Assembly: GCA_029883965.1 (NCBI GenBank)
Contig: JAOUIN010000018.1
Span: 1-21,076, forward strand
DNA from: Betaproteobacteria bacterium
Lineage (GTDB): Bacteria; Pseudomonadota; Gammaproteobacteria; Burkholderiales; SG8-41
Length of the DNA: 21,076 nucleotides
Direction: 5' to 3'
Below are positions 14,998 through 21,076 of this stretch, one piece after another. The position numbers were made by a program, and so were the translations under genes. Numbering within the stretch: the stretch's first letter is position 1; the number at the start of each line of letters is the position of its first letter. A model generated the notes under the pieces. It did not search any database. It was not told the DNA's origin and saw nothing but the letters and a program-made list of their open reading frames with translations.

Positions 14998-15822
14998 ATG
15001 AAGATCACACGCATTGCCGGCGCGCTCGGTGCGGAAATTCAGGGCATCGATCTTGCACAGCCGCTGTCGACCGAAGAAATCAGGAATCTGCGCGCGGCGT
15101 TCCTCGAACATCAGGTCGTCTTTTTCCGGGACCAACCGCTCACGCCCGCGCAGTTCATGCAGTTTGCGCAGACCATGGGCGAGCCCGTCGAGTATCCGTT
15201 CGTCAAGGGACTGGAAGGCTATCCCTGCGTCATTGAAGTCAAGAAACTGGAGCACGAACGCGTTAACTTCGGCGGCATCTGGCACTCCGACACCACCTAT
15301 CTCGATCAACCACCGATGGGGTCCATGCTGCTGGCGCGTGTAGTGCCGCCGTATGGCGGCGACACCCTGTTCGCCAGCCAGTACCTGGCATGGGAAGCGC
15401 TGTCGGATACCATGAAGTCGGTGCTCGACGGACTGGTGGGTATCAACAGTTCTGCCAAAGCAGACGTCACCCGGACACGCGAAGACCGCAAGAAATCGGA
15501 CGGCCGCGAATCGGCGCCGGCCGAACTGCGCGCAGAACATCCACTGGTGCGCACGCACCCGGAAACCGGCCGCAAGGCGCTGTACGTCAACATTGCGCAC
15601 ACCGCCGCCATCAGCGGCATGTCAGAGGCCGAAAGCGCCGCACTGCTGGAGTTCCTGTTCGCGCACCAGATCAAGCCCGAGTTCACCTGCCGTTTTTCAT
15701 GGCAGCCCGGGTCGCTGGCCTTTTGGGACAACCGCTGCGTGCAGCACAATCCGGTGAATGATTATCACGGCCACAGACGGATAATGCACCGCATCACCCT
15801 TGCAGGCGACCGGCCGGCGTAG
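14998..15822 (+). CDS. TauD/TfdA-family Fe(II)/2-oxoglutarate dioxygenase
   Basis: A 274-residue protein starting ATG 14998 behind GGGGG/GCAAAG. The Fe ligands are H96 and D98 (GGIWHSDTTYLDQPP) and H250 (FWDNRCVQHNPVNDY). The 2-oxoglutarate-binding Arg is probably R265 in the RIMHRITL segment. The N-terminus GALGAEIQGIDLAQPL is standard for the family. These enzymes hydroxylate taurine, alkyl sulfates, 2,4-D and other acids, often releasing aldehyde plus sulfite or phenol. The substrate here cannot be read. The genes around it (racemase-like, enolase-like, CMD-like) suggest a carboxylic acid rather than a sulfonate, since no sulfonate transporter is present. Confidence 0.95.
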   Translation: MKITRIAGALGAEIQGIDLAQPLSTEEIRNLRAAFLEHQVVFFRDQPLTPAQFMQFAQTMGEPVEYPFVKGLEGYPCVIEVKKLEHERVNFGGIWHSDTTYLDQPPMGSMLLARVVPPYGGDTLFASQYLAWEALSDTMKSVLDGLVGINSSAKADVTRTREDRKKSDGRESAPAELRAEHPLVRTHPETGRKALYVNIAHTAAISGMSEAESAALLEFLFAHQIKPEFTCRFSWQPGSLAFWDNRCVQHNPVNDYHGHRRIMHRITLAGDRPA

Positions 15823-15892
15823 CGTATCAACCAAGCCCCCGTCGCCTACACCCACCAGATCGACACTGATTCAGCACACCATCCTGCCCGCC

Positions 15893-16951
15893 ATGAAAAT
15901 TGCCGACATCAAAGCCACAGTCGAACACATCAAACCGCAACGCGACAGCGACGCCTACGCCGGCCAGGAAAGCCTGACCTTCCTGCGTTGCACGGTGACC
16001 ACCGATGACGGATTGACCGGTGCCGGCGTCACGGGGCGCTTTCTCGCCGCAGAAGTTGCCCATCTGCTCAACGGCGGCATGGCCGCCGCGCTGGCCGGTG
16101 TGAATCCACTGGATCACGAAGCCGTCAGCGCGCTACTTGCAAGAAAATTCAACCCGCGCCAGTCCACTGGCGTGTTTGTTTCTGCGCTGTCTGCACTGGA
16201 TCTGGCTTTGTGGGATATTAAAGGCAAGGCACTGGCGCAGCCGGTTGCGCGGCTGATCGGCGGCGCGCATACCGCGATGCCCGCCTATGCCACCGCCGGC
16301 CTGCCCGCATTCAGCGAAGCCGAACTGGTCGCGGCCTGCAAGAAAGCGCTCGCAAACGGCTTCCGCGGTGCGAAGATCATTGTCGGCGCCGGCCGCAGCA
16401 TCGATGAAGACGCGCAGCGCATCCGCGCGGTGCGCGCGGTAATCGGCACGGCCCCGCTGATGCTCGATGCCAACTGCGCCTACACGGTCGCCGAAGCGAA
16501 ACGTCTGGCCGCGCTGGTCGCCGACTGCGACATCGCCTTTTTCGAGGAGCCGCTGCGCGGCAACGACATCCCTTCCCTTGCCGCTCTGCGCCGCGCGATC
16601 AGCATACCGCTGGCGTCGGGGCAGATGATCCAGTCCGTGACATGGTTTCGCGATGCGCTCACCACAGGTGCGCTCGACATCCTGCAGCCGAATGCGGCGT
16701 TCTGCGGCGGCCTCACCGCGATGTTGCGCATACTGGCACTCGCCGAAGCCCATGGTGTGCCGGTCACCGGCGCCGGCGGCTTCGAGGCCGCAAATCTGCC
16801 GGCCATGGCCGGTCACGCGCACGGCGGCATGCTCGAAGTGCACGGCGCGCATGTGGCGCTGCGTGCGCGATTTGCGACAGAACCCGAATTCCGGGACGGG
16901 CAGTTGCATGTGCCTGCCGTACCGGGGCTGGGATTTTCGTTGAAAGACTGA
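15893..16951 (+). CDS. Enolase-superfamily (mandelate racemase/muconate lactonizing enzyme-like) protein, altered active site
   Basis: A 352-residue protein. ATG 15893 is chosen because MKIADIKATVEHIKP is the normal N-terminal strand. The start lacks a clear ribosome binding site and lies 70 bases after TauD. The capping domain and barrel are complete (LDLALWDIKGKALAQPVARLIGG). Several active-site positions differ. The KxK pair reads KII (K161, I163). Metal ligands D192 and E218 are kept, but the third, normally Glu in AxGE, is Q244 (ASGQ). The Asp of the His-Asp dyad is N267 (LQPNAAFCGG), and the dyad His is replaced by GAGG. I recall a subgroup with AGQ/QPN/GGG, so this is probably a divergent clade. 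Substrate and reaction are unknown. Confidence 0.92.
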   Translation: MKIADIKATVEHIKPQRDSDAYAGQESLTFLRCTVTTDDGLTGAGVTGRFLAAEVAHLLNGGMAAALAGVNPLDHEAVSALLARKFNPRQSTGVFVSALSALDLALWDIKGKALAQPVARLIGGAHTAMPAYATAGLPAFSEAELVAACKKALANGFRGAKIIVGAGRSIDEDAQRIRAVRAVIGTAPLMLDANCAYTVAEAKRLAALVADCDIAFFEEPLRGNDIPSLAALRRAISIPLASGQMIQSVTWFRDALTTGALDILQPNAAFCGGLTAMLRILALAEAHGVPVTGAGGFEAANLPAMAGHAHGGMLEVHGAHVALRARFATEPEFRDGQLHVPAVPGLGFSLKD

Positions 16952-17043
16952 ATTACCGCCGCTACGCTACCTGCGCTTCCGGCCGGAAAGCCGCCGACTT
17001 TAACTCCGCCCGGCAACACATTGCGCGGCCGAACATAATTGGT

Positions 17044-17078
17044 GGCGCAGGTTGCGCCGTGTTAAGTTTTCTTTTTTT
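17044..17078 (+). terminator. Stem-loop plus T-tract before the CMD-family gene
   Basis: GGCGCA-GGT-TGCGCC forms a perfect six-pair stem with a three-base loop, followed after eight bases by TTTTCTTTTTTT. The gap makes a weak terminator. It could end the enolase-like transcript or attenuate the CMD gene that starts 18 bases later. Confidence 0.4.
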
Positions 17079-17095
17079 CAACAGCAGGTCTGATT

Positions 17096-17725
17096 ATGAG
17101 CAATCCGGAAAACGATACCCGCGCCGCGGATCAGCGTCGCTTCAAGCTGATACCACTTGACCAGCTGACGCCCGAGCAGCAGGCGCTGTCCGATGCCATC
17201 AAGTCGGGCCCGCGCGCCAAACTGAAGAGTTCCGGCGCCTCGAAGCCGGGACCACTGGGCGGGCCATTCAATGTCTGGCTGCGCAGCCCGGGTATCGGCG
17301 ACCTGGTCCAGAAACTCGGTGAGGAAATCCGCTTCCGCAGTTCGCTGGCGGGCAAACTCAACGAACTGGCCATACTGATCACGGCGCGCCACTGGACGTC
17401 GCAATACGAATGGGTGGCCCATCACAAGCTCGCGCTGGAAGGCGGTCTGGACCCGGCCATCGCCGAGGCCATTTCGCAGGGCCGGCCACCGCAGAACATG
17501 GATGCAGACGAAACCGTCGTCTACGAGTTTTCGAGCGAGTTGCAGCGGACCCAGGCTGTCAGCGATGCCACTTACAATCGGGCGCTGGACCGGTTCGGAG
17601 AACGCGGTGTCGTCGACCTGATTTCAGTCAACGGGTTTTATGTGCTGGTCTCCATGTGCCTGAACGTGGACCGCACGCCCGTGCCCGCAGGCACGCCGCT
17701 GCCGCTGCCACCGCTGGTCAAATGA
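17096..17725 (+). CDS. Carboxymuconolactone decarboxylase (CMD) family protein
   Basis: A 209-residue protein starting ATG 17096 behind AGCAGG. The core motif is KLNELAILITARHWTSQYEWVAHHKLALEGGL, matching the gamma-CMD type in which Glu (YEW) and His (AHH) replace the CxxC of AhpD peroxidases. A decarboxylase or isomerase-like role is therefore more likely than peroxide reduction. A conserved N-terminal part (LTPEQQALSDAIKSGPRAKL, GGPFNVWLRSPGIGDLVQKLGEEIRF) and a C-terminal LISVNGFYVLVSMCLNV complete the domain. True gamma-CMD acts in protocatechuate degradation, but no other pathway genes are here. Together with the enolase-like, TauD and racemase-like genes it suggests a pathway for an unidentified acid. 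Confidence 0.93.
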   Translation: MSNPENDTRAADQRRFKLIPLDQLTPEQQALSDAIKSGPRAKLKSSGASKPGPLGGPFNVWLRSPGIGDLVQKLGEEIRFRSSLAGKLNELAILITARHWTSQYEWVAHHKLALEGGLDPAIAEAISQGRPPQNMDADETVVYEFSSELQRTQAVSDATYNRALDRFGERGVVDLISVNGFYVLVSMCLNVDRTPVPAGTPLPLPPLVK

Positions 17726-17853
17726 CGTAACGGTTTTGGGCATGTCGGTCATCTTCAGGGTGGGGCCTTTAGCCGCAAAAATGCGGATCAACCGCGCGGA
17801 TCGTGCCAACGGGCACAGGCACGCCCGCTGGCTTGCAATATCCGCACAGAGGG

Positions 17854-17888
17854 AAAAAAAACCGCGCAGGTCAAACACCCGTGCGCGG
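17854..17888 (-). terminator. Strong intrinsic terminator on the minus strand
   Basis: Read on the minus strand, CCGCGCA (17888-17882) pairs perfectly with TGCGCGG (17868-17862). An inner GGT/ACC pairing is possible, and eight Ts (17861-17854) follow directly. No minus-strand gene ends within 660 bases upstream (yajD ends at 18555), so it probably belongs to a short non-coding transcript. Confidence 0.8.
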
Positions 17889-17929
17889 CAATTATCGGCA
17901 CCCGGACGGAGGAGTAAGTTCCAGATACC
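17854..17929 (-). ncRNA. Predicted small RNA (about 76 nt) with anti-Shine-Dalgarno motif
   Basis: On the minus strand a promoter-like pair predicts a start near 17929. The transcript would begin GGUAUCUGGAAC, continue with UUACUCCUCCGUCC (CU-rich, complementary to GGAGGAGUAA), and end in the GC-rich hairpin and U8 at 17888-17854. A C/U-rich, probably unpaired seed ahead of a rho-independent terminator is the usual build of Hfq-dependent or ribosome-binding-site-blocking small RNAs. No family is recognised. The CCUCCUCC-motif Cuckoo/CcsR RNAs of alphaproteobacteria are an analogy, not a claimed homologue. The promoter, motif and terminator are seen in the sequence. Expression and targets are inference. 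Confidence 0.5.
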
Positions 17930-17935
17930 GTTTTC

Positions 17936-17964
17936 TTTATACCCCGGCATCACTCAAATGTCTG
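17936..17964 (-). promoter_or_regulatory. Predicted promoter of the small RNA
   Basis: On the minus strand CAGACA (17964-17959, four of six matches) and TATAAA (17941-17936, five of six) are spaced by exactly 17 bases, placing the start about 76 bases before the end of the terminator T-run. Confidence 0.45.
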
Positions 17965-18205
17965 TTAAATACCGCACAAGCGGCGTTCAAATGCAGCAAA
18001 ACGCCCGTAATTCCGAAAATTCGCCCCAGCCTATCGCGAGCATATCCAGCACCCATCCGCCGTCATTCTGCCGGACCACTTGCTGCGACGGGCTCGGCTC
18101 GATATCCGTCGAGTCATGACGATTTGACAGCGCAACGATCACGATCCAAAGTGCAACCCGGTTTGCATTTCCGGTTCATTGAAGAAAACATTTTCAGGAA
18201 CTCGC

Positions 18206-18502
18206 ATGACTTTTCTGGTTGAAGCGCTGAGCAAACACCTAGCCCCCAGAACCGAGGTGCGACGCGCCGGCGAGTACGCTACTGTGGCCGAAGCCATCGC
18301 GGCAGCACAAAAAATCGTTGATGGATTCCTGCAACAGAATCACGTGCCGGGGATGGACGCCAAAGCGCTTTTTTCGCACTACAGGGATCATGGCGAGCAT
18401 CCATTCATCTTCCGGGACGACGACAAAACCTTGAACGTTCCCGGCTTCAACCATGTTTACTACGCAATGACCCGCGCCAAGGAACTCTGCGGCGGCAAAT
18501 GA
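18206..18502 (+). CDS. Conserved-looking small protein of unknown function, 98 aa
   Basis: ATG 18206 has AGGAA five bases upstream. A frame extension to 18179 has no binding site. The protein reads as one compact alpha/beta domain: a first strand with basic RRAGEY, then a helix TVAEAIAAAQKIVDGFLQQN, then GMDAKALFSHYRDHGEHPFIFRDDD, and a final helix FNHVYYAMTRAKELCGGK. There is no signal peptide or transmembrane segment. I recall short proteobacterial proteins with the same A-x-YATVAEAIAAA and RAxELC layout, all uncharacterised, so it is probably a real conserved family. It converges on yajD with a 52-base gap. A TTGACA at 18124-18129 with a weak -10 (CAAAGT, 17-bp spacing) could be its promoter. 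Confidence 0.75.
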   Translation: MTFLVEALSKHLAPRTEVRRAGEYATVAEAIAAAQKIVDGFLQQNHVPGMDAKALFSHYRDHGEHPFIFRDDDKTLNVPGFNHVYYAMTRAKELCGGK

Positions 18503-18554
18503 CGCTGCGTGGAACACGAGCGATTCGTATTCCATATCTGGCTGGCACCTCCGC

Positions 18555-18920
18555 CTAGCCCTGCTTCTTCGAATCCATCAGCGCCCGCAAATCCGCGAAA
18601 GGGTTGTGCGTGGCCGCTGCCGGTCCTGTCGCGGCATCGCTGCGCCCCGCCATGTCGTTCATCTTGGAATGCTCGTGTTCATGGCAATACGTACAGAGCA
18701 GTTCCCAGTTGCTGCCGTCCGGGGGATTGTCATCGTGGTTACCGTTCTTGTGATGAACCTCCAGCAATTGCAGATTGCCGTGCGTAAACGTGCGCGCACA
18801 TACACCGCACACCCACGGGTACAGCTTCAGCGCCTGCTCCCGATAACCCGCGGCTCTCTTGTCGGCGCTGCGACGCGCATCCAGGATCACCTGATTCAAC
18901 CGGTCACTGTTTTTTGCCAT
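18555..18920 (-). CDS. yajD: HNH nuclease family protein YajD
   Basis: A 121-residue protein closely matching E. coli YajD in length and order of motifs: GYREQALKLYPWVCGVC (Cys38/Cys41), NLQLLEVHHKNGNHDDNPPDGSNWELLC with the HH at 56-57 and N71, then CTYCHEHEHSK (Cys76/Cys79, His80). It ends with the family's NPFADLRALMDSKK tail. The four Cys bind a structural zinc, and the His-Asn-His set forms the beta-beta-alpha-metal nuclease site. It is predicted to be a DNA-cleaving or nicking enzyme, but its cellular role is undetermined. ATG 18920-18918 is the only reasonable start. Its own promoter would lie in the 290-base region shared with mscS, which is transcribed divergently. Confidence 0.95.
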   Translation of the reverse strand: MAKNSDRLNQVILDARRSADKRAAGYREQALKLYPWVCGVCARTFTHGNLQLLEVHHKNGNHDDNPPDGSNWELLCTYCHEHEHSKMNDMAGRSDAATGPAAATHNPFADLRALMDSKKQG

Positions 18921-19034
18921 AAGGATTTGCCCCCCGCCACTCGGCCCGGAACAGACAGCAGCTTACGACGAAATCAGCTGGGCCGGAACCGGGTACGGCT
19001 GTACGTGTGACGGACACCGTTGGCACGCCATGTG

Positions 19035-19064
19035 TTGACCGCCTCGCATCGCCGGCGATACCCT
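19035..19064 (+). promoter_or_regulatory. Weak candidate promoter for mscS
   Basis: TTGACC (19035-19040, five of six matches) and TACCCT (19059-19064, three of six) have an 18-base spacer. The predicted leader of about 140 bases contains a GC-rich hairpin (19150-19170: CGCCCGG and CCGGGCG arms, seven-base loop) 40 bases before the start codon. Confidence 0.3.
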
Positions 19065-19210
19065 CAAGGGCTCCGGTGTGTTTTCCGCTACGCGGTGTAT
19101 TTTCCGGAACGCGCGCAGTGCATACATGAGTCCGGGGCTCTGTTTCGGGCGCCCGGCCGCCCCCCGGGCGGGCAGTTCGCCGGAAACGGATCTTTGCGCA
19201 GGAAACGATC

Positions 19211-20068
19211 ATGAATGAACCCATAAACGAGCAAGTAAAAAATATCACCGAACTGCTGGCGCAGTACCTGATGAGCTACGGGATGAATGTGCTGGGCGCG
19301 CTTGTCACGCTGATCGCCGGTTATCTGGTCGCCGGGTGGCTGTCACGCCTGACCACGCGCGCAGTACGCAAGATCGAGAAAATCGACCCGGTCTTCCACC
19401 TGCTGCCCGGAAAAATCGTTCGTATCGCCATCCTGGTTTTTACACTCATCGCGGTACTGAACCGCTTCGGAGTCGAAACCACCAGCCTGATAGCGCTGCT
19501 GGGTGCAGCCGGCCTCGCCATCGGCCTGGCATTGCAGGGCACACTGAGCAACGTTGCCGCAGGCGTCATGATCCTGTTCTTTCGTCCGTTCAAGATCGGC
19601 GATACGGTCAAGTTGAAGGGTGAGATTTATGTCATCGATTCTCTTGGTTTTTTCCTGTGCAAAGGCCACCTGCCGGACGGCCCCACGGTTTATCTGCCCA
19701 ATTCCGAAATCTGGGGTCATACAATCGTCAATCTGTCGGTCACAGACAGGAACCTGCGCCGCATCGACGAGATCTACGGTATTGCCTACGGCGATGACAT
19801 TAATACAGCGCTGGCCATTCTTGAACGTACCGCCGCGGACGAGCCTCGTGTTATCAGGGATCCCGCGCCGCTGATCAAGGTGGAAAGCCTGGGTGACAAT
19901 TCGGTGAATATCCTCTTCCGGGTCTGGACTGCCCGTGAGGACTGGTGGCCAACAAAACTTGACCTGCTGAAGCGCTGCAAGGAAGAACTGGAAAAAGGCG
20001 GCTGCTCAATTCCGTTTCCGCAGCGCGATGTACATATCCATCAGGTTGCAACCAAAGCGGAAACCTGA
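19211..20068 (+). CDS. mscS: Small-conductance mechanosensitive channel MscS
   Basis: A 285-residue inner-membrane protein, nearly the length of E. coli MscS (286). It starts ATG 19211 behind GCAGGAAA. Transmembrane helices are TM1 about 26-45, TM2 about 67-86 and the pore helix TM3 about 92-125 (LIALLGAAGLAIGLALQGTLSNVAAG), whose Gly/Ala packing pattern is the MscS gating signature. The FFRPFKIGD hinge leads to the cytoplasmic beta domain (YLPNSEIWGHTIVNLS) and a C-terminal cage ending IPFPQRDVHIHQ. It opens when membrane tension rises on hypo-osmotic shock and releases solutes. It converges on the ComEA-like gene with a 42-base gap. Confidence 0.96.
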   Translation: MNEPINEQVKNITELLAQYLMSYGMNVLGALVTLIAGYLVAGWLSRLTTRAVRKIEKIDPVFHLLPGKIVRIAILVFTLIAVLNRFGVETTSLIALLGAAGLAIGLALQGTLSNVAAGVMILFFRPFKIGDTVKLKGEIYVIDSLGFFLCKGHLPDGPTVYLPNSEIWGHTIVNLSVTDRNLRRIDEIYGIAYGDDINTALAILERTAADEPRVIRDPAPLIKVESLGDNSVNILFRVWTAREDWWPTKLDLLKRCKEELEKGGCSIPFPQRDVHIHQVATKAET

Positions 20069-20110
20069 AAGGCTTCTGACGTCCTCTCGGGAGGCCCTGG
20101 AACGACGGCG

Positions 20111-20413
20111 CTAGTTCTGCCTGGCGATAATCTCGTCTTTGATCTTGTCGTAAACGGTCTTCGGGATGATCTGCCGCTGCACCAGTTCATCTTTTCTGGA
20201 ATAGGGCCGCCCTTTGATGATGGCCTTGGCTCGTGCCTCGCCGATACCCTTTAGCGCCGTGAGTTCGGCGGCACTGGCGCGGTTAATGTCTATCAGCGCC
20301 GGTTTCTCGTCTTTCGTCGCGACACTGGCAGTCGGCACAGATTGTTTTTCGCCGCCGCAACCGGACACGGTGACGCTGAGAATCAAAGCAGCTAAAACGG
20401 CAGCAAAGCGCAT
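20111..20413 (-). CDS. ComEA-like helix-hairpin-helix lipoprotein
   Basis: A 100-residue protein starting ATG 20413 behind GGGGAGG. Residues 1-18 are a lipoprotein signal with lipobox VSGC (Cys19). A short linker leads to a ComEA-type double helix-hairpin-helix: DINRASAAELTALKGIGEARAKAIIKGRPYSRKDEL and then IPKTVYDKIKDEII. The HhH fold binds double-stranded DNA without sequence preference, and ComEA pulls incoming DNA into the periplasm during transformation. The lipid anchor is a variation, since Gram-negative ComEA is usually soluble. It may therefore be a membrane-tethered DNA-binding protein with another role. No other competence genes are near. Confidence 0.9.
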   Translation of the reverse strand: MRFAAVLAALILSVTVSGCGGEKQSVPTASVATKDEKPALIDINRASAAELTALKGIGEARAKAIIKGRPYSRKDELVQRQIIPKTVYDKIKDEIIARQN

Positions 20414-20638
20414 TATTCAGGCCTCCCCGATGGGACGAATATCCTCGTGTTATTTTCTACAGCGCATCGACTTCAACAGGCACGGCAAACTGATGCCGGA
20501 CCTCTCTTTGCCCATGGACACCGCCTGCGGGCGCATTTTCAGGGTGCAGTCTGAAATATGACGTGCACTCTGGCACCGCAAAAGTCCGGACAGATCAATA
20601 TTATGAGGCAAGAAGGTGGGAGAAATCCGCCGCCTGTT

Positions 20639-20644
20639 TATAAT
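20639..20644 (+). promoter_or_regulatory. Perfect -10 box (TATAAT) before the cyclase gene
   Basis: TATAAT at 20639-20644 lies 52 bases before the cyclase ATG. The -35 position at 17 bp spacing reads GTGGGA, a poor match, so an activator may be needed. Confidence 0.4.
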
Positions 20645-20696
20645 GGCCGCAGAGCTCTTGAGCCAGCCTGATTCCCGGAATGAAGGAGTTTTCACC

Positions 20697-21076
20697 ATGG
20701 CAGCAACCAAAGCGAAAGGATCCGCGCCCGAACGTTCGCCGGTCGTCATCCTGTTTGCCGAGACGCGCGGATTCACGCGCACATCCGAAATGCTGCAACC
20801 TGACGTTGTTTTTGCGCGAGTCTCCGAGTTCTTCGCCCTGGTTCAGCGTGCGATCGAGCGGCACGACGGCGAGGTGCGCAATCTGATGAACGACACCTTG
20901 ATGGCATCCTTTGCTGATGGGGGCAGTGCAGAGCGTGCCGTGCAGGCCGCGCAGGAAATACAGCGTGACTTTCCCGAGTTTGAGGAATCATGGGAGCGCG
21001 ATTACGGCATCCGGGCATCCGTCGCAATCGGTTTGCATGCGGGAGATGCGGTCATAGGCACGGCGGGTGACCCGCT
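20697..21076 (+). CDS. Partial class III adenylate/guanylate cyclase domain protein
   Basis: The first 126 residues of a gene that runs off the right edge, ATG 20697 behind GAAGGAG. After a 14-residue basic lead the cyclase homology domain begins at once: VVILFAETRGFTRTSEML (first metal site), FFALVQRAIERHDGEVRNLMNDTLMASF (second metal site, D67), AVQAAQEIQRDF, and SVAIGLHAGDAVIGTAG. The usual FxDIRGFT is FAETRGFT, with Glu for the first metal-binding Asp. Class III enzymes make cAMP or cGMP, with the substrate set by residues further on that are not visible. No sensor domain precedes the catalytic domain. Any partner domain would be C-terminal, outside the window. Confidence 0.88.
   Translation, partial: MAATKAKGSAPERSPVVILFAETRGFTRTSEMLQPDVVFARVSEFFALVQRAIERHDGEVRNLMNDTLMASFADGGSAERAVQAAQEIQRDFPEFEESWERDYGIRASVAIGLHAGDAVIGTAGDP

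Larger units (their letters stand above)
17726..18205. other. 480-base stretch without a protein gene
   Basis: Frames of up to 127 codons exist on both strands, but none has a ribosome binding site or a recognisable domain. The left part carries the predicted minus-strand small RNA (17854-17929) with its promoter. The right part holds a TTGACA at 18124-18129 that may serve as -35 for the downstream 98-residue gene. Nothing else stands out. Confidence 0.6.

Noticed and set aside
16977..16988. TTCCGGCCGGAA perfect 12-base palindrome after the enolase-like gene
   Set aside because: No T-tract follows, it lies in no promoter, and GC-rich palindromes of this size are common at this base composition.
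17736..18119. A 127-codon plus-strand frame in the gene-free stretch
   Set aside because: No ribosome binding site, irregular composition and no domain. It crosses the predicted terminator hairpin.
17995..18145. A minus-strand frame of about 50 codons ending LDMLAIGWGEFSELRAFCCI
   Set aside because: The peptide looks plausible, but it has only a GTG start without a binding site, and base use at third positions is not clearly coding.
20069..20110. CCTC-TCGG-GAGG hairpin between mscS and the ComEA-like gene as a terminator
   Set aside because: The stem has only four pairs and no T-tract on either strand.

Overview
The window is GC-rich, densely packed bacterial chromosomal DNA. It most resembles a betaproteobacterium of the Burkholderiales type. 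The main clues are a Bug/TctC-type periplasmic binding protein, a YajD-type HNH protein, a short MscS, a bacterial SOUL protein, a DUF1993 protein and many short-chain dehydrogenases. The assignment is by gene content only. I see no rRNA, tRNA, CRISPR array, insertion sequence or phage gene. About 25 protein genes are supported, two of them cut by the window ends, and one is frameshifted.

Layout. (1) 1-2880, all on the minus strand: a partial CMD/AhpD-like or DehI-like protein, a 70-residue protein, an exported methyltransferase-like protein, an exported histidine phosphatase and a TetR regulator that appears leaderless. (2) 3017-5737, plus strand: secreted fasciclin protein, secreted SOUL protein, renalase-like FAD oxidoreductase, a possible 38-residue linker ORF and a DCC-family (DUF393) protein. 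(3) 5827-8385, minus strand: a THI5/NMT1-like binding protein without a signal peptide and an M32 carboxypeptidase. (4) 8613-13154, a dehydrogenase-rich block: a frameshifted SDR (+), an intact SDR (-), a Bug receptor (-), an SDR whose catalytic residues are all replaced (-), and a beta-hydroxyacid dehydrogenase (+). (5) 13215-14178, minus strand: a MazG-like NTP pyrophosphohydrolase and DUF1993, tightly coupled. (6) 14313-17725, plus strand: Asp/Glu-racemase-like protein, TauD-type dioxygenase, a divergent enolase-superfamily protein and a CMD-family protein. This looks like a catabolic unit for an unidentified organic acid. (7) 17726-21076: a 480-base gene-free stretch, a 98-residue protein of unknown function, yajD, mscS, a ComEA-like lipoprotein and the start of a class III nucleotide cyclase.

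The most interesting unexplained structure is in the gene-free stretch. The minus strand there carries a promoter-like pair, a short transcript region containing ACTCCTCC (complementary to Shine-Dalgarno sequences), and a strong hairpin followed by eight Ts. Together these predict a small RNA of about 76 nt that could block ribosome binding sites. Regions 4 and 6 together suggest uptake (Bug receptor) and oxidation of carboxylic acids, with two enzymes (the SDR at 11333-12127 and the enolase-like protein) that have lost the usual catalytic residues of their families.
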